From Defluviitaleaceae bacterium (GTDB lineage Bacteria; Bacillota; Clostridia; Lachnospirales; WQUN01), in NCBI GenBank assembly GCA_009779835.1, contig WRBD01000024.1:1-33237 (forward strand): a stretch of 33,237 bases of DNA, read 5' to 3'. Shown piece after piece: positions 8,153 through 16,884 of the stretch (position 1 is the first letter of the stretch; the number at the start of each line of letters is the position of its first letter). The notes beneath the pieces were generated by a model, which worked only from the letters and a program-made list of their open reading frames with translations, made no database searches and was not told where the DNA came from. The position numbers were made by a program, and so were the translations under genes.

Positions 8153-8176
8153 TATGTTTTTTGTGTCTTCAACCAC
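8153..8176 (-). other. attR of the ridA-integrated element
   Basis: On the minus strand the element ends as GTTGA, four bases, ACAAAAAACATA (8173 down to 8153), matching the half-site of attL in opposite orientation. The shared dinucleotide AC is at 8175-8176, and the ridA sequence resumes directly after it as CCATAGACCC. Confidence 0.85.
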
Positions 8177-8454
8177 CCATAGACCCTACTACCGGGGAAC
8201 TATCTACCGGCGACATCTCCGAACAAACCCATCTTGTAATGAACAATATAAAAGCAATAATTGAAGCCGGCGGTAGCAATATGGATAAAATATTAAAATG
8301 CACAATTTTATTGGTGGACATGGCTCACTTCACCCAAATGAACGAGGCTTATGCAAAATTCTTCCTAAATGAACCTCCCGCAAGAATATGTTATCAAGTT
8401 ACTGCTCTGCCAAAAGGTGCAATAATAGAAATTGATTGTATCACGGCAGAATAA
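8177..8454 (+). pseudogene. ridA: ridA, 3' part, separated from its start
   Basis: This part encodes the remaining 92 codons of RidA (…PIDPTTGELSTGDISEQTHL…), including the conserved segment EPPARICYQVTALPKGA that carries the active-site arginine of the family. It ends at the normal C terminus (ITAE, stop 8454). No usable start is present inside the element in this frame (a TTG at 8149 has no ribosome site), so no functional RidA is expected while the element is integrated. No frameshift or stop is seen, which suggests recent or reversible interruption. Confidence 0.93.
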
Positions 8455-8489
8455 ATTTTTTTATGCACATAAGATTCACGCAATATGAA

Positions 8490-8518
8490 TTGCGCAAGCT
8501 ATATAAAAGCGTTAAAAT
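8490..8518 (+). promoter_or_regulatory. Candidate promoter of the HD phosphohydrolase gene
   Basis: TTGCGC (8490-8495) and TAAAAT (8513-8518) are 17 bp apart, 26 bp before ATG 8544. The match to a vegetative sigma-A promoter is moderate. Confidence 0.4.
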
Positions 8519-8543
8519 ATTTAAAACGGAATGGGAGGGAACT

Positions 8544-9218
8544 ATGGCTGTTACGTATGATATGTTAAAAAAAGACGAACAGGTTTGCGCATATATTACT
8601 GCGGGGAATGACGCGTTGAAGGCTTTAGGTTACACGGAGCATTCATTTCCTCATTTGTGTCACACTGCCGAAATCGGCGCGTTTATTTTAAAAGAGCTTG
8701 GACATTGCGACGAAACAATTGAATTGGTAAAAATAGCGGGGTTTTTGCACGACATCGGAAACATGACGAATCGCAAATTTCACGCGGCAAGCGGGGCGGA
8801 AATTGCAAGGACAATTCTTGAACGGCTCGGAATGCCGTTCGCGGACATCGGAATTGTGTGCAGTGCAATCGGCAATCACGACGAAGGAACCGGCAAGCCG
8901 GTGAATATCATTTCTGCCGCGTTAATTTTGGCGGACAAAGGCGATGTGCGTCATTCACGGGTTCAGGAAACGTGCATGGAAAAAATTTTAGCCGACATTC
9001 ACGACAGAGTGAATTACGCCGTCACGCGCGCCGAAACAAAAATTGTTAGTGTTGGCGAAAAAAAATATATTCGCCTGTGTCTCGACATCGACATTGAATT
9101 TACACCCGTCATGGATTATTTCGAGATTTTTTTAGCGCGTATGATAATGTGCCGCCGCGCCGCCGCGTTTTTGAATGCGGAATTTGAATTGATTATCAAT
9201 GATGCAAAAATTATTTAG
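8544..9218 (+). CDS. HD-domain phosphohydrolase, 224 aa
   Basis: This is a metal-dependent phosphohydrolase of the HD superfamily. The metal ligands are visible as H37 or H40 (FPHLCH), H69-D70 (GFLHDIGNM), H112-D113 (IGNHDEG) and D131 (LADKGDVRHSRV). No nucleotidyltransferase or GGDEF partner domain is fused, so the substrate (nucleotide or cyclic dinucleotide) cannot be told. ATG 8544 has a strong GGGAGGGA site and is preferred over in-frame upstream codons. The protein is cytoplasmic, with no signal or membrane segment. The tyrosine phosphatase gene follows three bases after its stop, so the two are probably co-transcribed. Confidence 0.88.
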   Translation: MAVTYDMLKKDEQVCAYITAGNDALKALGYTEHSFPHLCHTAEIGAFILKELGHCDETIELVKIAGFLHDIGNMTNRKFHAASGAEIARTILERLGMPFADIGIVCSAIGNHDEGTGKPVNIISAALILADKGDVRHSRVQETCMEKILADIHDRVNYAVTRAETKIVSVGEKKYIRLCLDIDIEFTPVMDYFEIFLARMIMCRRAAAFLNAEFELIINDAKII

Positions 9219-9221
9219 GGG

Positions 9222-9695
9222 GTGTTGAAAATAAAAATAATGTTTGTGTGTTTAGGGAATATTTGCCGCTCGCCAATGGCAGAAGCGGTTTTTAGACATT
9301 TGGTTAAGCAAAAAGGTCTTGGCGATAAAATTTTTGCGGATTCGTGCGGGACAGCCCGATATCACATCGACAAACCGCCGCACGAAGGAACAAGAGCAAT
9401 TTTAAATTTGCATGGAATTTCGTATGCGGGAATAAAAGCGTCTCAACTTGAAAAACGTCATCTATCAGAATTCGATGGCATAGTCGCAATGGATAGTGAA
9501 AATTTATCCGATATTCTTCGTATCAAAAATAAAAATTCAACAGCGTGGGTGAAATTACTTTCTGATTTTTCAAAAGGCAATTGGAGAGACGTTCCCGACC
9601 CGTATTATACGGGTGATTTTGAGCTTACATATAAGCTGATTACGGAAGGTTGCGAAATGTTGCTTGAACATATTCGGAATACTTCAAGTTTCTAA
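9222..9695 (+). CDS. Low-molecular-weight protein tyrosine phosphatase, 157 aa
   Basis: The N-terminal P-loop is VCLGNICRSPMAEAVF, with nucleophile C10 and R16 of the CX5R motif. The general-acid aspartate is in DVPDPYYTG (D126), as in the LMW-PTP family. The length is normal. The enzyme would dephosphorylate phosphotyrosine proteins in the cytoplasm, in Firmicutes often exopolysaccharide tyrosine kinases; a substrate here is not shown. The start is uncertain: GTG 9222, TTG 9225 or ATG 9240 all keep the P-loop, and the AGGGGG at 9218-9222 is too close to the first two and far from the last. It directly follows the HD gene. Confidence 0.9.
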   Translation: MLKIKIMFVCLGNICRSPMAEAVFRHLVKQKGLGDKIFADSCGTARYHIDKPPHEGTRAILNLHGISYAGIKASQLEKRHLSEFDGIVAMDSENLSDILRIKNKNSTAWVKLLSDFSKGNWRDVPDPYYTGDFELTYKLITEGCEMLLEHIRNTSSF

Positions 9696-9749
9696 TGGCA
9701 AGGCTAATACCATGAGAGGAATGATACTCATGGAAAAGGTAATACGGCT

Positions 9750-10604
9750 GTGAGCGGGAGATTTGAAGGTTGGTATTTCAAGCATCAAATAAATACCGCC
9801 GGATCAGAAAAATCACTTGCAATTATCCCCGGCAGGTCTGACGACAGCGCGTTTATTTTGATAATTACAAATAAAAAATCGTATCACATATCATATCCGC
9901 TTTCTGAATATGAAAAATGTGACAGTAATATTCGTGTCGGCGAAAATATTTTTTCCCCCAACGGAATTCTGATAAATATCCAAAAACCGGAAATATCCTT
10001 AACGGGTGAAATTTTATACACAAGTCTCACACCTATTAACGGAGACATCATGGGACCATTTAGATTTTTTCCGATGGAATGTCGCCACGGAATAAACAGC
10101 ATGAATCATTCCCTTAAAGGTGCAGTTATTTTTGATGGCGAAACTCAAGATTTTACCGGCGGAAAGGGATATATAGAATCTGATAGCGGTCGTTCTTTTC
10201 CCACGGATTATACATGGGTGCAATGCAACGCCTTTGAAACCGATTGTTCAATCATGGCTTCGGTGGCGCGAATCCCCTTCTATGGATTGCGCTTTTGGGG
10301 CTGTATTTGCGTGGTATGGTTAAACGGGCGAGAGTACCGTCTTGCAACATATCGCGGCGTAAAAATTCAACACTGCGAACGAGGAATAATTGAATTAAAA
10401 CAAGGAAAATTCCGATTATGTATTGCCATTGACGAACACGCCGGGCAAGTTCTGCCCGCGCCTAATTCGGGCAAGATGAGTCGATTTATTCATGAAACTC
10501 TGTCTTGTCCCGCACAATTTCAATTTATGGAAGGAAGCCATTGTTTATTTGCCGGAAAAAGTGATTATGCAAGCTACGAATACATGATGAATGTTACGCT
10601 ATAG
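9750..10604 (+). CDS. Tocopherol cyclase-like protein, 284 aa
   Basis: The protein begins GRFEGWYFKHQ, the hallmark of the tocopherol cyclase-like family, and continues with the matching PFRFFPMECRHG and FTGGKGYIESDSGRSFP segments. In plants this fold cyclises prenylated quinols. In Firmicutes its role is unknown. No signal peptide is present. The start GTG 9750 has AAAGG about ten bases upstream. A 7-bp hairpin (CCATGAG / CTCATGG, 9710-9733) lies just before this site, and a 13-codon frame from ATG 9712 ends in TGA overlapping the GTG, so translational coupling is possible. The 3' end overlaps the convergent yccF-like gene by 11 bp. Confidence 0.8.
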   Translation: MSGRFEGWYFKHQINTAGSEKSLAIIPGRSDDSAFILIITNKKSYHISYPLSEYEKCDSNIRVGENIFSPNGILINIQKPEISLTGEILYTSLTPINGDIMGPFRFFPMECRHGINSMNHSLKGAVIFDGETQDFTGGKGYIESDSGRSFPTDYTWVQCNAFETDCSIMASVARIPFYGLRFWGCICVVWLNGREYRLATYRGVKIQHCERGIIELKQGKFRLCIAIDEHAGQVLPAPNSGKMSRFIHETLSCPAQFQFMEGSHCLFAGKSDYASYEYMMNVTL

Positions 10605-10953
10605 TTGCGCCAAAAGGCATAAGGGCAAGTTTTGCTAATTTTAAGTGTTGCATACCGAAAGGTATTCCGATAATCGTGATGCAAAACAAAAATCCCCAAA
10701 ATAAATGGGACAACATCAACAAAAAGCCTCCACAAAAAATCCAAATAATGTTGAGAATAAAACTACCTGCTCCGCCACCATACATAACCTCTTTGCCAAA
10801 AGGCCATAACGCAAGCCCCGCAAATTTGAAAGCTTGCAGACCTATTGGAATCCCGATTATTGTGACACAACAAATCACCCCGGAGATAACCCATCCGAGA
10901 GCCATTATAAACCCGCCAAATAAAAACCAAATTAAGTTTCCGATTATTTTCAT
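10594..10953 (-). CDS. yccF: YccF family inner-membrane protein, 119 aa
   Basis: The protein has two copies of the DUF307/YccF repeat, each with a long hydrophobic segment followed by a conserved loop (TIIGIPIGLQAFKFAGLALW, WPFGKEV and TIIGIPFGMQHLKLAKLALM, MPFG). The length and the two-repeat layout are typical. The ATG is preceded by AAGGTGG on the minus strand. It is predicted to lie in the cytoplasmic membrane. The function of the family is not established. Confidence 0.92.
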   Translation of the reverse strand: MKIIGNLIWFLFGGFIMALGWVISGVICCVTIIGIPIGLQAFKFAGLALWPFGKEVMYGGGAGSFILNIIWIFCGGFLLMLSHLFWGFLFCITIIGIPFGMQHLKLAKLALMPFGATIA

Positions 10954-11125
10954 AAAAATCCACCTTCAATTTATTTTACAAATATATATACTGAAAATGA
11001 AGCAAAAAAGTCTTTTCGGCAAAGTTAAAGAAACATTTAATCCAATGCAAGTTTCATGTATACTTGAACTACAACTTATGAATCGGTGAAAATTAGGCTG
11101 AGTGGGGGGGGGCAAAGTTACTATT

Positions 11126-12793
11126 ATGAACAGGATGACCATAGCAATATACAGCCGCAAATCGAAATTTACAGGAAAAGGCGACAGCATTGCCAACCAA
11201 ATTGAATTATGCAAACAGCGCGCACAGCAATTTTTAAGTTTAAAAAATATTTCAGAAGAAAATACAAAAATATTAATTTATGAAGATGAAGGCTTTTCGG
11301 GAAAAAATACCGTCCGTCCGGAATTCCAAAAATTACTCGCGGCTGTCAAGTCGAATGAAATTAACTGCGTTATCTGTTACAAGCTCGACAGAATAAGCCG
11401 CAACGTGGGTGATTTCGCCCAAACATATGAAACTTTTGAAAAACATAAAGTGGATTTTTTATGTGCGGGTGAAACATACGACACCACCACACCGGCGGGA
11501 CGCGCCATGATGGGGATGGTTTCTGTTTTCGCGCAGATGGAGCGCGAAGTCACTGCCGAAAGAATCCGCGACAATATGCATATGCTTGCTCGTTCGGGGC
11601 GATGGCTTGGAGGTCACACCCCTACCGGATTTCAGTCGCACAAAGAAGAGCGTGTTGATGTTGACGGAAAAATTCGTTCGTTATTTAAACTTGTTCCTGT
11701 AAAAAAAGAGTTGGAGCTTGTGGAATTTATTTATCAAAAATTTATTGAACTGCAATCAATTTCGGGGACAACTCGTTATCTTATAAAAAATAATCTACGC
11801 ACTAAAAACGGAAACGATTTTACCAATGTTGCGGTTAAAGCTATTTTACGAAATCCCGTTTACTGCATTGCAGGACAAGAAGCAGCAGATTTTTTCAGGT
11901 CAAGCGGTGCGGATATATGCTTTGAGGAAGATGAACTGGATAACAAACAAGGCTTTATGCCTTACAACCGCACCAGCAGTGGCAAAGACCAGCAAATTAA
12001 AAATGAAATAAAAGATTGGCTAATAGCAGTAGGTAATCATGATGGAATTATTCAATCCGACACATGGGTGAAAATCCAAAAAATTTTAGACGCTAAGCGG
12101 GAAAAAATAAAATCCATCGTAAGAACACCATATAAATCTGAAGCACTTTTATCCGGGATATTAGTTTGCGGGAATTGCAACCGTGCCATGCGTCCTCATG
12201 TTCACAAAAACCGCAAAAGCGCAGAGGGAATTATCCCCTACTATTATATATGTGAATTAAAAGAGCGTTCGTCCAAAGAACGATGTGATATGTGCAACGC
12301 AAACGGCGCAGTTATCGACAATGCAATTATGGACGAGCTTTTGAACTACGAACGCACGGATTCATCAATACACAAAAGTCTACTCGAACTCAAAGAGCGA
12401 TTGGCAAACAAAAAAGAATCCGAAAATAATCAATTAGGATTCCTTGAATCTGAACTCGAAACAAAACAGAAACAAATTGACAGGCTTCTTGACGCACTTG
12501 GAGCAGATGAAAGTAATGCACAAGAAACCTTCGTTGAACTGACGCGGCAAAAAATAAACGCTCTTGCCGACCAATGCAAAGCACTAAAAAATGAAATTGA
12601 AAAAGCTTCCCTCAACAATGCAATTTACACCGATTACGAAAGCCAAACACAAGCCGTGGTAGATACCTTGAAAAAATTAAAAGATACAATGCTGACGACG
12701 ACCGCAGTTGAAAAACGCGAATTGTTAAAATCCACAGTAGAGCGTATAGTATGGGACGGAGAGAAAGCATATATTTTTCTATTGGGTGAATAG
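11126..12793 (+). CDS. Large serine recombinase A, 555 aa
   Basis: The catalytic domain has AIYSRKS13 (nucleophile S13), TGKGDSIANQIELC, CYKLDRISRNVGDF and SVFAQMEREVTAERIRDNM. A recombinase domain follows (about 200-270, ILRNPVYCIAG), then a zinc ribbon (LVCGNCNRAMRPHVH … YICELK … CDMCNA), a coiled coil (about 410-500) and a short beta tail. ATG 11126 is the first in-frame ATG after a run of G; ATG 11135 is also possible. It shares its subfamily with the recombinase at 16860-18518, including the EIKDWLIAVGNHDGII segment. It differs from the ridA-element integrase. A 17-bp sequence just past its stop nearly matches the truncation point of the sigma-factor relic. Confidence 0.92.
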   Translation: MNRMTIAIYSRKSKFTGKGDSIANQIELCKQRAQQFLSLKNISEENTKILIYEDEGFSGKNTVRPEFQKLLAAVKSNEINCVICYKLDRISRNVGDFAQTYETFEKHKVDFLCAGETYDTTTPAGRAMMGMVSVFAQMEREVTAERIRDNMHMLARSGRWLGGHTPTGFQSHKEERVDVDGKIRSLFKLVPVKKELELVEFIYQKFIELQSISGTTRYLIKNNLRTKNGNDFTNVAVKAILRNPVYCIAGQEAADFFRSSGADICFEEDELDNKQGFMPYNRTSSGKDQQIKNEIKDWLIAVGNHDGIIQSDTWVKIQKILDAKREKIKSIVRTPYKSEALLSGILVCGNCNRAMRPHVHKNRKSAEGIIPYYYICELKERSSKERCDMCNANGAVIDNAIMDELLNYERTDSSIHKSLLELKERLANKKESENNQLGFLESELETKQKQIDRLLDALGADESNAQETFVELTRQKINALADQCKALKNEIEKASLNNAIYTDYESQTQAVVDTLKKLKDTMLTTTAVEKRELLKSTVERIVWDGEKAYIFLLGE

Positions 12794-12813
12794 GTTAGTT
12801 ACCTTTTATTGAC

Positions 12814-12830
12814 CATAGAAAATGCTATGT
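12814..12830 (+). repeat. 17-bp direct repeat of the sigma-fragment junction (candidate att site)
   Basis: CATAGAAAATGCTATGT here and CATAGAAAATGCCATGT at 198-214 match at 16 of 17 positions. The copy at 198-214 includes codons I-E-N, where the sigma homology ends. This copy lies 20 bp beyond recombinase A and has dyad character (CATAG … CTATG). Confidence 0.45.
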
Positions 12831-12873
12831 ATTTGTATGTGACGCTTGCTTGACAAAATGCGATTTAAAAGTA

Positions 12874-12902
12874 TTGCCACAAGCATATATATAGGCTATA
12901 TT
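12874..12902 (+). promoter_or_regulatory. Candidate promoter of the vWA-PP2C-kinase operon
   Basis: TTGCCA (12874-12879) and TATATT (12897-12902) are 17 bp apart, 31 bp before the ATG at 12934. A consensus TTGACA also occurs at 12850-12855, but with only a poor -10 (TATTGC) after it. Both lie between the candidate att repeat and the operon. Confidence 0.5.
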
Positions 12903-12933
12903 ATTATAAATTTGATAAACGGATGGTGGGGAC

Positions 12934-13626
12934 ATGAAGCAAAAAAGATTTGATGTCTTGAAGGGCGAAACGCCGACTATTATCAACGCGAGCGAGTCGC
13001 ATATGGCTTTGGTATTTGTGTTGGATATTTCACATTCCATGCGCGGAGCAGCCATCAAGCAGTTAAACGAAGGCTTAAACCGCTTCAAAGATGAAGTATG
13101 CAGGGACAAACAGACCAAGGATATTCTTGATGTGGCAATTATTGAATTCAATGACGAGTATAAAGTAGTGCAGCCATTTGTGCCCATAGAGTTTATGAAT
13201 CCTGTAAAACTTGAGGCAAGCGGCCCAACAAAATTCACAGGGCCTATCCGCGAAGCTCTCAAAATGGTAGATGAGCGTTCCCGTTTTTACCGCCGCTCGG
13301 GTTCCGAGCCGTATAAGCCGTGGATTTTGCTGGTCACGGACGGCGGGCCGCTAGATGATATAACGGAAGTAACAAAAGAAGTTTGGGATATGCAGGAAGA
13401 CGGAAAAGTGCGGTTTATCGCACTTGGCGTAGGCGGATACCATGCCGCTTCTTTGAAAAAATTGACAGACATTGTTTTTCGCATGGAAGGAACGGACTTT
13501 ACGAGCTTTTTCGATTGGGTAGGAAAAAGTATGCGTTCCGTTTCCACAACTGCTCCGGGTGAAAAACCGCCGCTGCCAACGCTGGAGGGGAACATTACCC
13601 GGGACGTTTCAGACATTTTTTGGTAG
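12934..13626 (+). CDS. TerY-like von Willebrand factor A protein, 230 aa
   Basis: This is a single vWA domain with an intact metal-ion-dependent adhesion site: D31-I-S33-H-S35 in FVLDISHSM, a threonine in GPTKFTGPI (T99 or T102), and D136 in LLVTDGGPL. The size and sequence style match TerY, the vWA member of tellurium-resistance-type phosphorylation modules. There is no signal peptide or membrane span, so it is cytoplasmic. GGTGGGG precedes the ATG. The PP2C gene starts nine bases after its stop and the kinase gene follows, so the three form one operon. The vWA domain probably acts as a scaffold or a phosphorylated adaptor; this is inferred from the module type. Confidence 0.88.
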   Translation: MKQKRFDVLKGETPTIINASESHMALVFVLDISHSMRGAAIKQLNEGLNRFKDEVCRDKQTKDILDVAIIEFNDEYKVVQPFVPIEFMNPVKLEASGPTKFTGPIREALKMVDERSRFYRRSGSEPYKPWILLVTDGGPLDDITEVTKEVWDMQEDGKVRFIALGVGGYHAASLKKLTDIVFRMEGTDFTSFFDWVGKSMRSVSTTAPGEKPPLPTLEGNITRDVSDIFW

Positions 13627-13635
13627 GATATATCA

Positions 13636-14676
13636 ATGATATATTCATACGGGGTATCTTTGCCCGGGACATACCATATAAAAAAGGGTATCGTGTGCCA
13701 AGATTACCATAAAATTGAACACTGCGGTGAAGATATGGCAATCGCCGTCGTAGCGGACGGGTTGGGAAGCGCGGAATTCGCCGATTATGGTTCGCGGATA
13801 GCCGCGACTACGGCGGCTGAGTATTGCAAAAAGCAAATCGACCCCTCCGGTAAAGAAATCCTTGAAATTATTAAGGGTTCCTTTGTTGCGGCTTACGATG
13901 CAGTTGAGCAGGAGGCCAAAGAAAAGGAACGCGGCACAGAAAACTACGACACCACCCTTACTTTGGCGGTGTTGTTTCGCGACGACTTGTATTATGGTCA
14001 TTCCGGCGACAGTGGCATAATAGCCCTTACCGCCGAAGGTCGCTATGAAGCCGTAACGTCCCAGCAACGGGACGAAGACGGCAGGGTATTCCCCTTGCAC
14101 TTCAAGAATAAGTGGAAGTTTGCCAAATATAAACATAAAGTGTCCGCCGTGTTGCTTGCGACTGACGGTATGCTGGAAACATTTTTTCCGTTTTACATCA
14201 GAAACGCGGAGGTAAAAATCCATGTGTCTTTGGTGCAATTCTTCATGTGCAAACACAGCATGATGTTGGAAGAATTAGGGCAAGACATGATTAAAACCAG
14301 AATAACGAATTTCATGGAAAATATTCCAAACGAACAAGTCAGTGACGATAAAACCGTAACTGTTTTAATAAATGCGTCTATTGCCACAAAGGAACAGCCT
14401 GAAGAGTATTACATGGAACCCGATTGGGCAGAATTAAAAAAGAAGCATGACGAGGAATGGAAGCGGGAAGCCTATCCCGAAATGTTCGTTGTTAAAAAAA
14501 CCACACCCGAAACACCCGCCGAAATCAAAGAAGAAATATTTCCTGAAGATATAGAGTTTATGCCGAAAAGAAAAAAGCCCGAAAGCCGCAAAAATGTGAA
14601 AATAATCGTCGCCGTGGTGATTATTTTGTGCGTCGCAGCGGTTGCGTTGGGCTTATTTTTGTTCTACTTCTCGTAA
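13636..14676 (+). CDS. PP2C-family phosphatase with C-terminal membrane anchor, 346 aa
   Basis: This is a serine/threonine phosphatase of the PPM/PP2C type. Metal-binding motifs are VVADGLGS (D41), GHSGDSG (D125), LLATDGM (D177) and SDDKTV (D237/D238). The N terminus has IVCQDYH, also typical. After the catalytic domain (about 1-250) there is a charged linker and then one hydrophobic segment (about 319-345, KIIVAVVIILCVAAVALGLF) at the very end, so the enzyme faces the cytoplasm on a tail anchor. It would oppose the kinase encoded 15 bp downstream. AGGA precedes the ATG. The membrane anchor matches the kinase, which is also a membrane protein. Confidence 0.9.
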   Translation: MIYSYGVSLPGTYHIKKGIVCQDYHKIEHCGEDMAIAVVADGLGSAEFADYGSRIAATTAAEYCKKQIDPSGKEILEIIKGSFVAAYDAVEQEAKEKERGTENYDTTLTLAVLFRDDLYYGHSGDSGIIALTAEGRYEAVTSQQRDEDGRVFPLHFKNKWKFAKYKHKVSAVLLATDGMLETFFPFYIRNAEVKIHVSLVQFFMCKHSMMLEELGQDMIKTRITNFMENIPNEQVSDDKTVTVLINASIATKEQPEEYYMEPDWAELKKKHDEEWKREAYPEMFVVKKTTPETPAEIKEEIFPEDIEFMPKRKKPESRKNVKIIVAVVIILCVAAVALGLFLFYFS

Positions 14677-14691
14677 AAGGGGCGTGATAAT

Positions 14692-16884
14692 ATGACTGTA
14701 ACGGGCATGAAGGGGAAAAAATATATTCTAGCGTCAACTCCGTTTGCCAGCGGTGGCGAAGGTGATATTTATGACGTCTTGGATACGGAATACGCAGCCA
14801 AAATTTATTTTTCGGAAGCATTATCAATTGATTTGGAAAAGAAACTATGGGTAATGGTTGAAGAACCCCCTAATGAATCTGTAATGTCGCAGGTAGCTTG
14901 GCCGCTGGATATGGTATACGGCAAAGACGGACGTTTCTGCGGTTTTATCATGAAAAAAATGGACATTAACTCCGAGCTTGGTGAGGTTTATAAATATCCC
15001 TCCGCGCTCTCTATTTCTATGGCGCAAAAAGTATATATAGCTCAAAATATATGCGTTGTTATGTCGGAAGTTCATAAAGCGGGATATATTTTTGGCGATT
15101 TTAACCCACGCAATATCGGTTTGAACTTGAAAACTGGGCTTGTTTGTTTTTTAGACACGGACACTTACCACGTTAAAGACCCTGCCTTGGGCGACACATA
15201 CCGATGCAATGTATGTGCGCCGGGCTATGTCGCGCCGGAGCTTTTGCAAAAGTGCGCGGACTTTACGGCGGCTAACCCCGATGCAGCCCGTGATGTATAT
15301 GCCCACGTGCCGTTGCCCTCATTTACCGTAGAGACGGATAATTTCGCTTTGGCAATCCATATTTTTAAATTGTTAATGAACGGGTATACCCCTTTCGGCG
15401 GAATAGTCGAAGGAACGTCTGTGTCTCAAAGTTCCCCCGGCGTAGGTGACGCGGCGGTTCGCCGTGACAATTATTGTTTCAGGCCGGGATATAAAGCGAT
15501 GTCGGTTGCGATTCCCCCGTTGGAGACGTTGCCGGAGGAAATCGCGGATTTATTTACGCGCGCTTTTATCGAGGGAAAGGGAAACCCCCAAATCAGGCCA
15601 CATGCGGTAATGTGGCATAAGGCATTGAGCCGTTTTGAGCGCAATTTAATGCAGTGTTCAGATGACACAATGCATCAATATGATAAGAAAAATGAAAAAT
15701 GCCCCTTATGCGAGGCAGACAGACTGTACGAAGATGTTATTTCGGCGGATTATAAACCGCCATCCGGTCAAAAATCTTTTTCGCCGCTTGTTCCGCCGCC
15801 TCCGATGCCGTCAGTATTAAAACCACCCAGCCATAAACGAACGGAAAGCGGACGCAAAGTGCGATTTTACGATACTGCTATTGAGAAAATTTCGGAAAAA
15901 CTGGACAGGAAAACCGTTTACGGAATTCTTGCAGGAGCAGCCTTGGTTGTTTTGATTATGTTTGTGATTTCCATTTGGCGCGGGACGGAATATGTTCCGG
16001 AGTTGACACCTCCCCCTGAACACAATCTCGCTCAAAATGATTATGAAACCGAAGGCTTTATAATCCCTGACCCGGAACCGACCGAGCCGCCTGACGGGCC
16101 GATAACCACGCCTTATGCAGACCCACCCACGCAGATTGAAATACCCACTGATGCCGGTGTAACGATCCGATTCCCACTTGACAGTCCGGTTTATACAATT
16201 AACGGGTCGCCGCGCTTTGGTCATTCGTCGCCCGAGTTTCATAACGGCAGGAATATGGTATCGTTGCGAATTATTGCGGACATCATGAACGCGAGGATAG
16301 ATTGGGTTGCGGCAGCGCAAACGGCTATTTTAACTACCGGGAATGAGATTTTACAAATTCCGGTTGGCGTGCCGTTGCCGGACGAAATGGGTACACCTGC
16401 TCTTATAGAAGGCAGTGTTTTTGTCCCGTTCCGCTTTGCTTCCGAAATTATCGGCGGAGATATGCATATGAGTTCCGGCGCGATATACATTCTTGTTGAC
16501 GAATTGCCGCTACCTATATCCCCCGCCACGGTAATACGGTTTACTTTTGATACCACCATATACACCATAGACGGCGTGCCGCACCGCGGTCAAGACATCC
16601 CGTTTATGCTTTCCGGGAGATCCATGTTGCCTTTGCAAACCCTTGCGGATATTATGGGTGCGGATATGGAATGGGACGAAGAAAAGCGCGAGGCAACTTT
16701 TTCTTACGATGATTTAGTTTTGGAAATCCCGGTGGGTGCGTCATTGCCGGACGGCATGGGAATCCCTGTGCTGTCGAACGATAATATTTTTGTCCCGTTC
16801 AACTATGCTGCCGCAATCCTGAGGGCCGAACTGCATTGGTATGCAAGAACCGGGGCGATTTACCTGTTTATTGAGGATGAATAA
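14692..16884 (+). CDS. Transmembrane TerY-P-type protein kinase with extracellular domains, 730 aa
   Basis: The cytoplasmic kinase domain (about 10-310) has a glycine-rich loop ASGGEGDIY, a lysine K37 (AAKIYF), a catalytic loop FGDFNPRN (D136, N141) and a metal aspartate in FLDTDTY (D155, in place of DFG). A C/H cluster follows (C322, H328, C337-P-L-C340), a likely zinc finger. A proline-rich linker and one membrane span (about 409-430) lead to an outside part with two copies of the copper amine oxidase N-terminal-like domain (about 490-605 and 612-730; NGRNMVSLRIIADIMNA and SGRSMLPLQTLADIMGA). AAAAGGGG precedes the ATG. The kinase type is that of the vWA/PP2C/kinase triad. A sensory role of the outside domains is inferred. 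The 3' end overlaps recombinase B by 25 bp. Confidence 0.9.
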   Translation: MTVTGMKGKKYILASTPFASGGEGDIYDVLDTEYAAKIYFSEALSIDLEKKLWVMVEEPPNESVMSQVAWPLDMVYGKDGRFCGFIMKKMDINSELGEVYKYPSALSISMAQKVYIAQNICVVMSEVHKAGYIFGDFNPRNIGLNLKTGLVCFLDTDTYHVKDPALGDTYRCNVCAPGYVAPELLQKCADFTAANPDAARDVYAHVPLPSFTVETDNFALAIHIFKLLMNGYTPFGGIVEGTSVSQSSPGVGDAAVRRDNYCFRPGYKAMSVAIPPLETLPEEIADLFTRAFIEGKGNPQIRPHAVMWHKALSRFERNLMQCSDDTMHQYDKKNEKCPLCEADRLYEDVISADYKPPSGQKSFSPLVPPPPMPSVLKPPSHKRTESGRKVRFYDTAIEKISEKLDRKTVYGILAGAALVVLIMFVISIWRGTEYVPELTPPPEHNLAQNDYETEGFIIPDPEPTEPPDGPITTPYADPPTQIEIPTDAGVTIRFPLDSPVYTINGSPRFGHSSPEFHNGRNMVSLRIIADIMNARIDWVAAAQTAILTTGNEILQIPVGVPLPDEMGTPALIEGSVFVPFRFASEIIGGDMHMSSGAIYILVDELPLPISPATVIRFTFDTTIYTIDGVPHRGQDIPFMLSGRSMLPLQTLADIMGADMEWDEEKREATFSYDDLVLEIPVGASLPDGMGIPVLSNDNIFVPFNYAAAILRAELHWYARTGAIYLFIEDE

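Noticed and set aside
8149-8176. Use of TTG 8149 as a new start for the ridA 3' part
   Set aside because: No Shine-Dalgarno is present, and the product would lack the first strand and helix of the fold.
8082-8264. Plus-strand frame crossing attR
   Set aside because: It reads ridA in the wrong frame after the junction. The correct frame gives the conserved RidA sequence.
13645-14256. 203-codon minus-strand frame opposite the PP2C gene
   Set aside because: The plus-strand frame has all PP2C motifs. The antisense frame has no recognisable motif or start signal.
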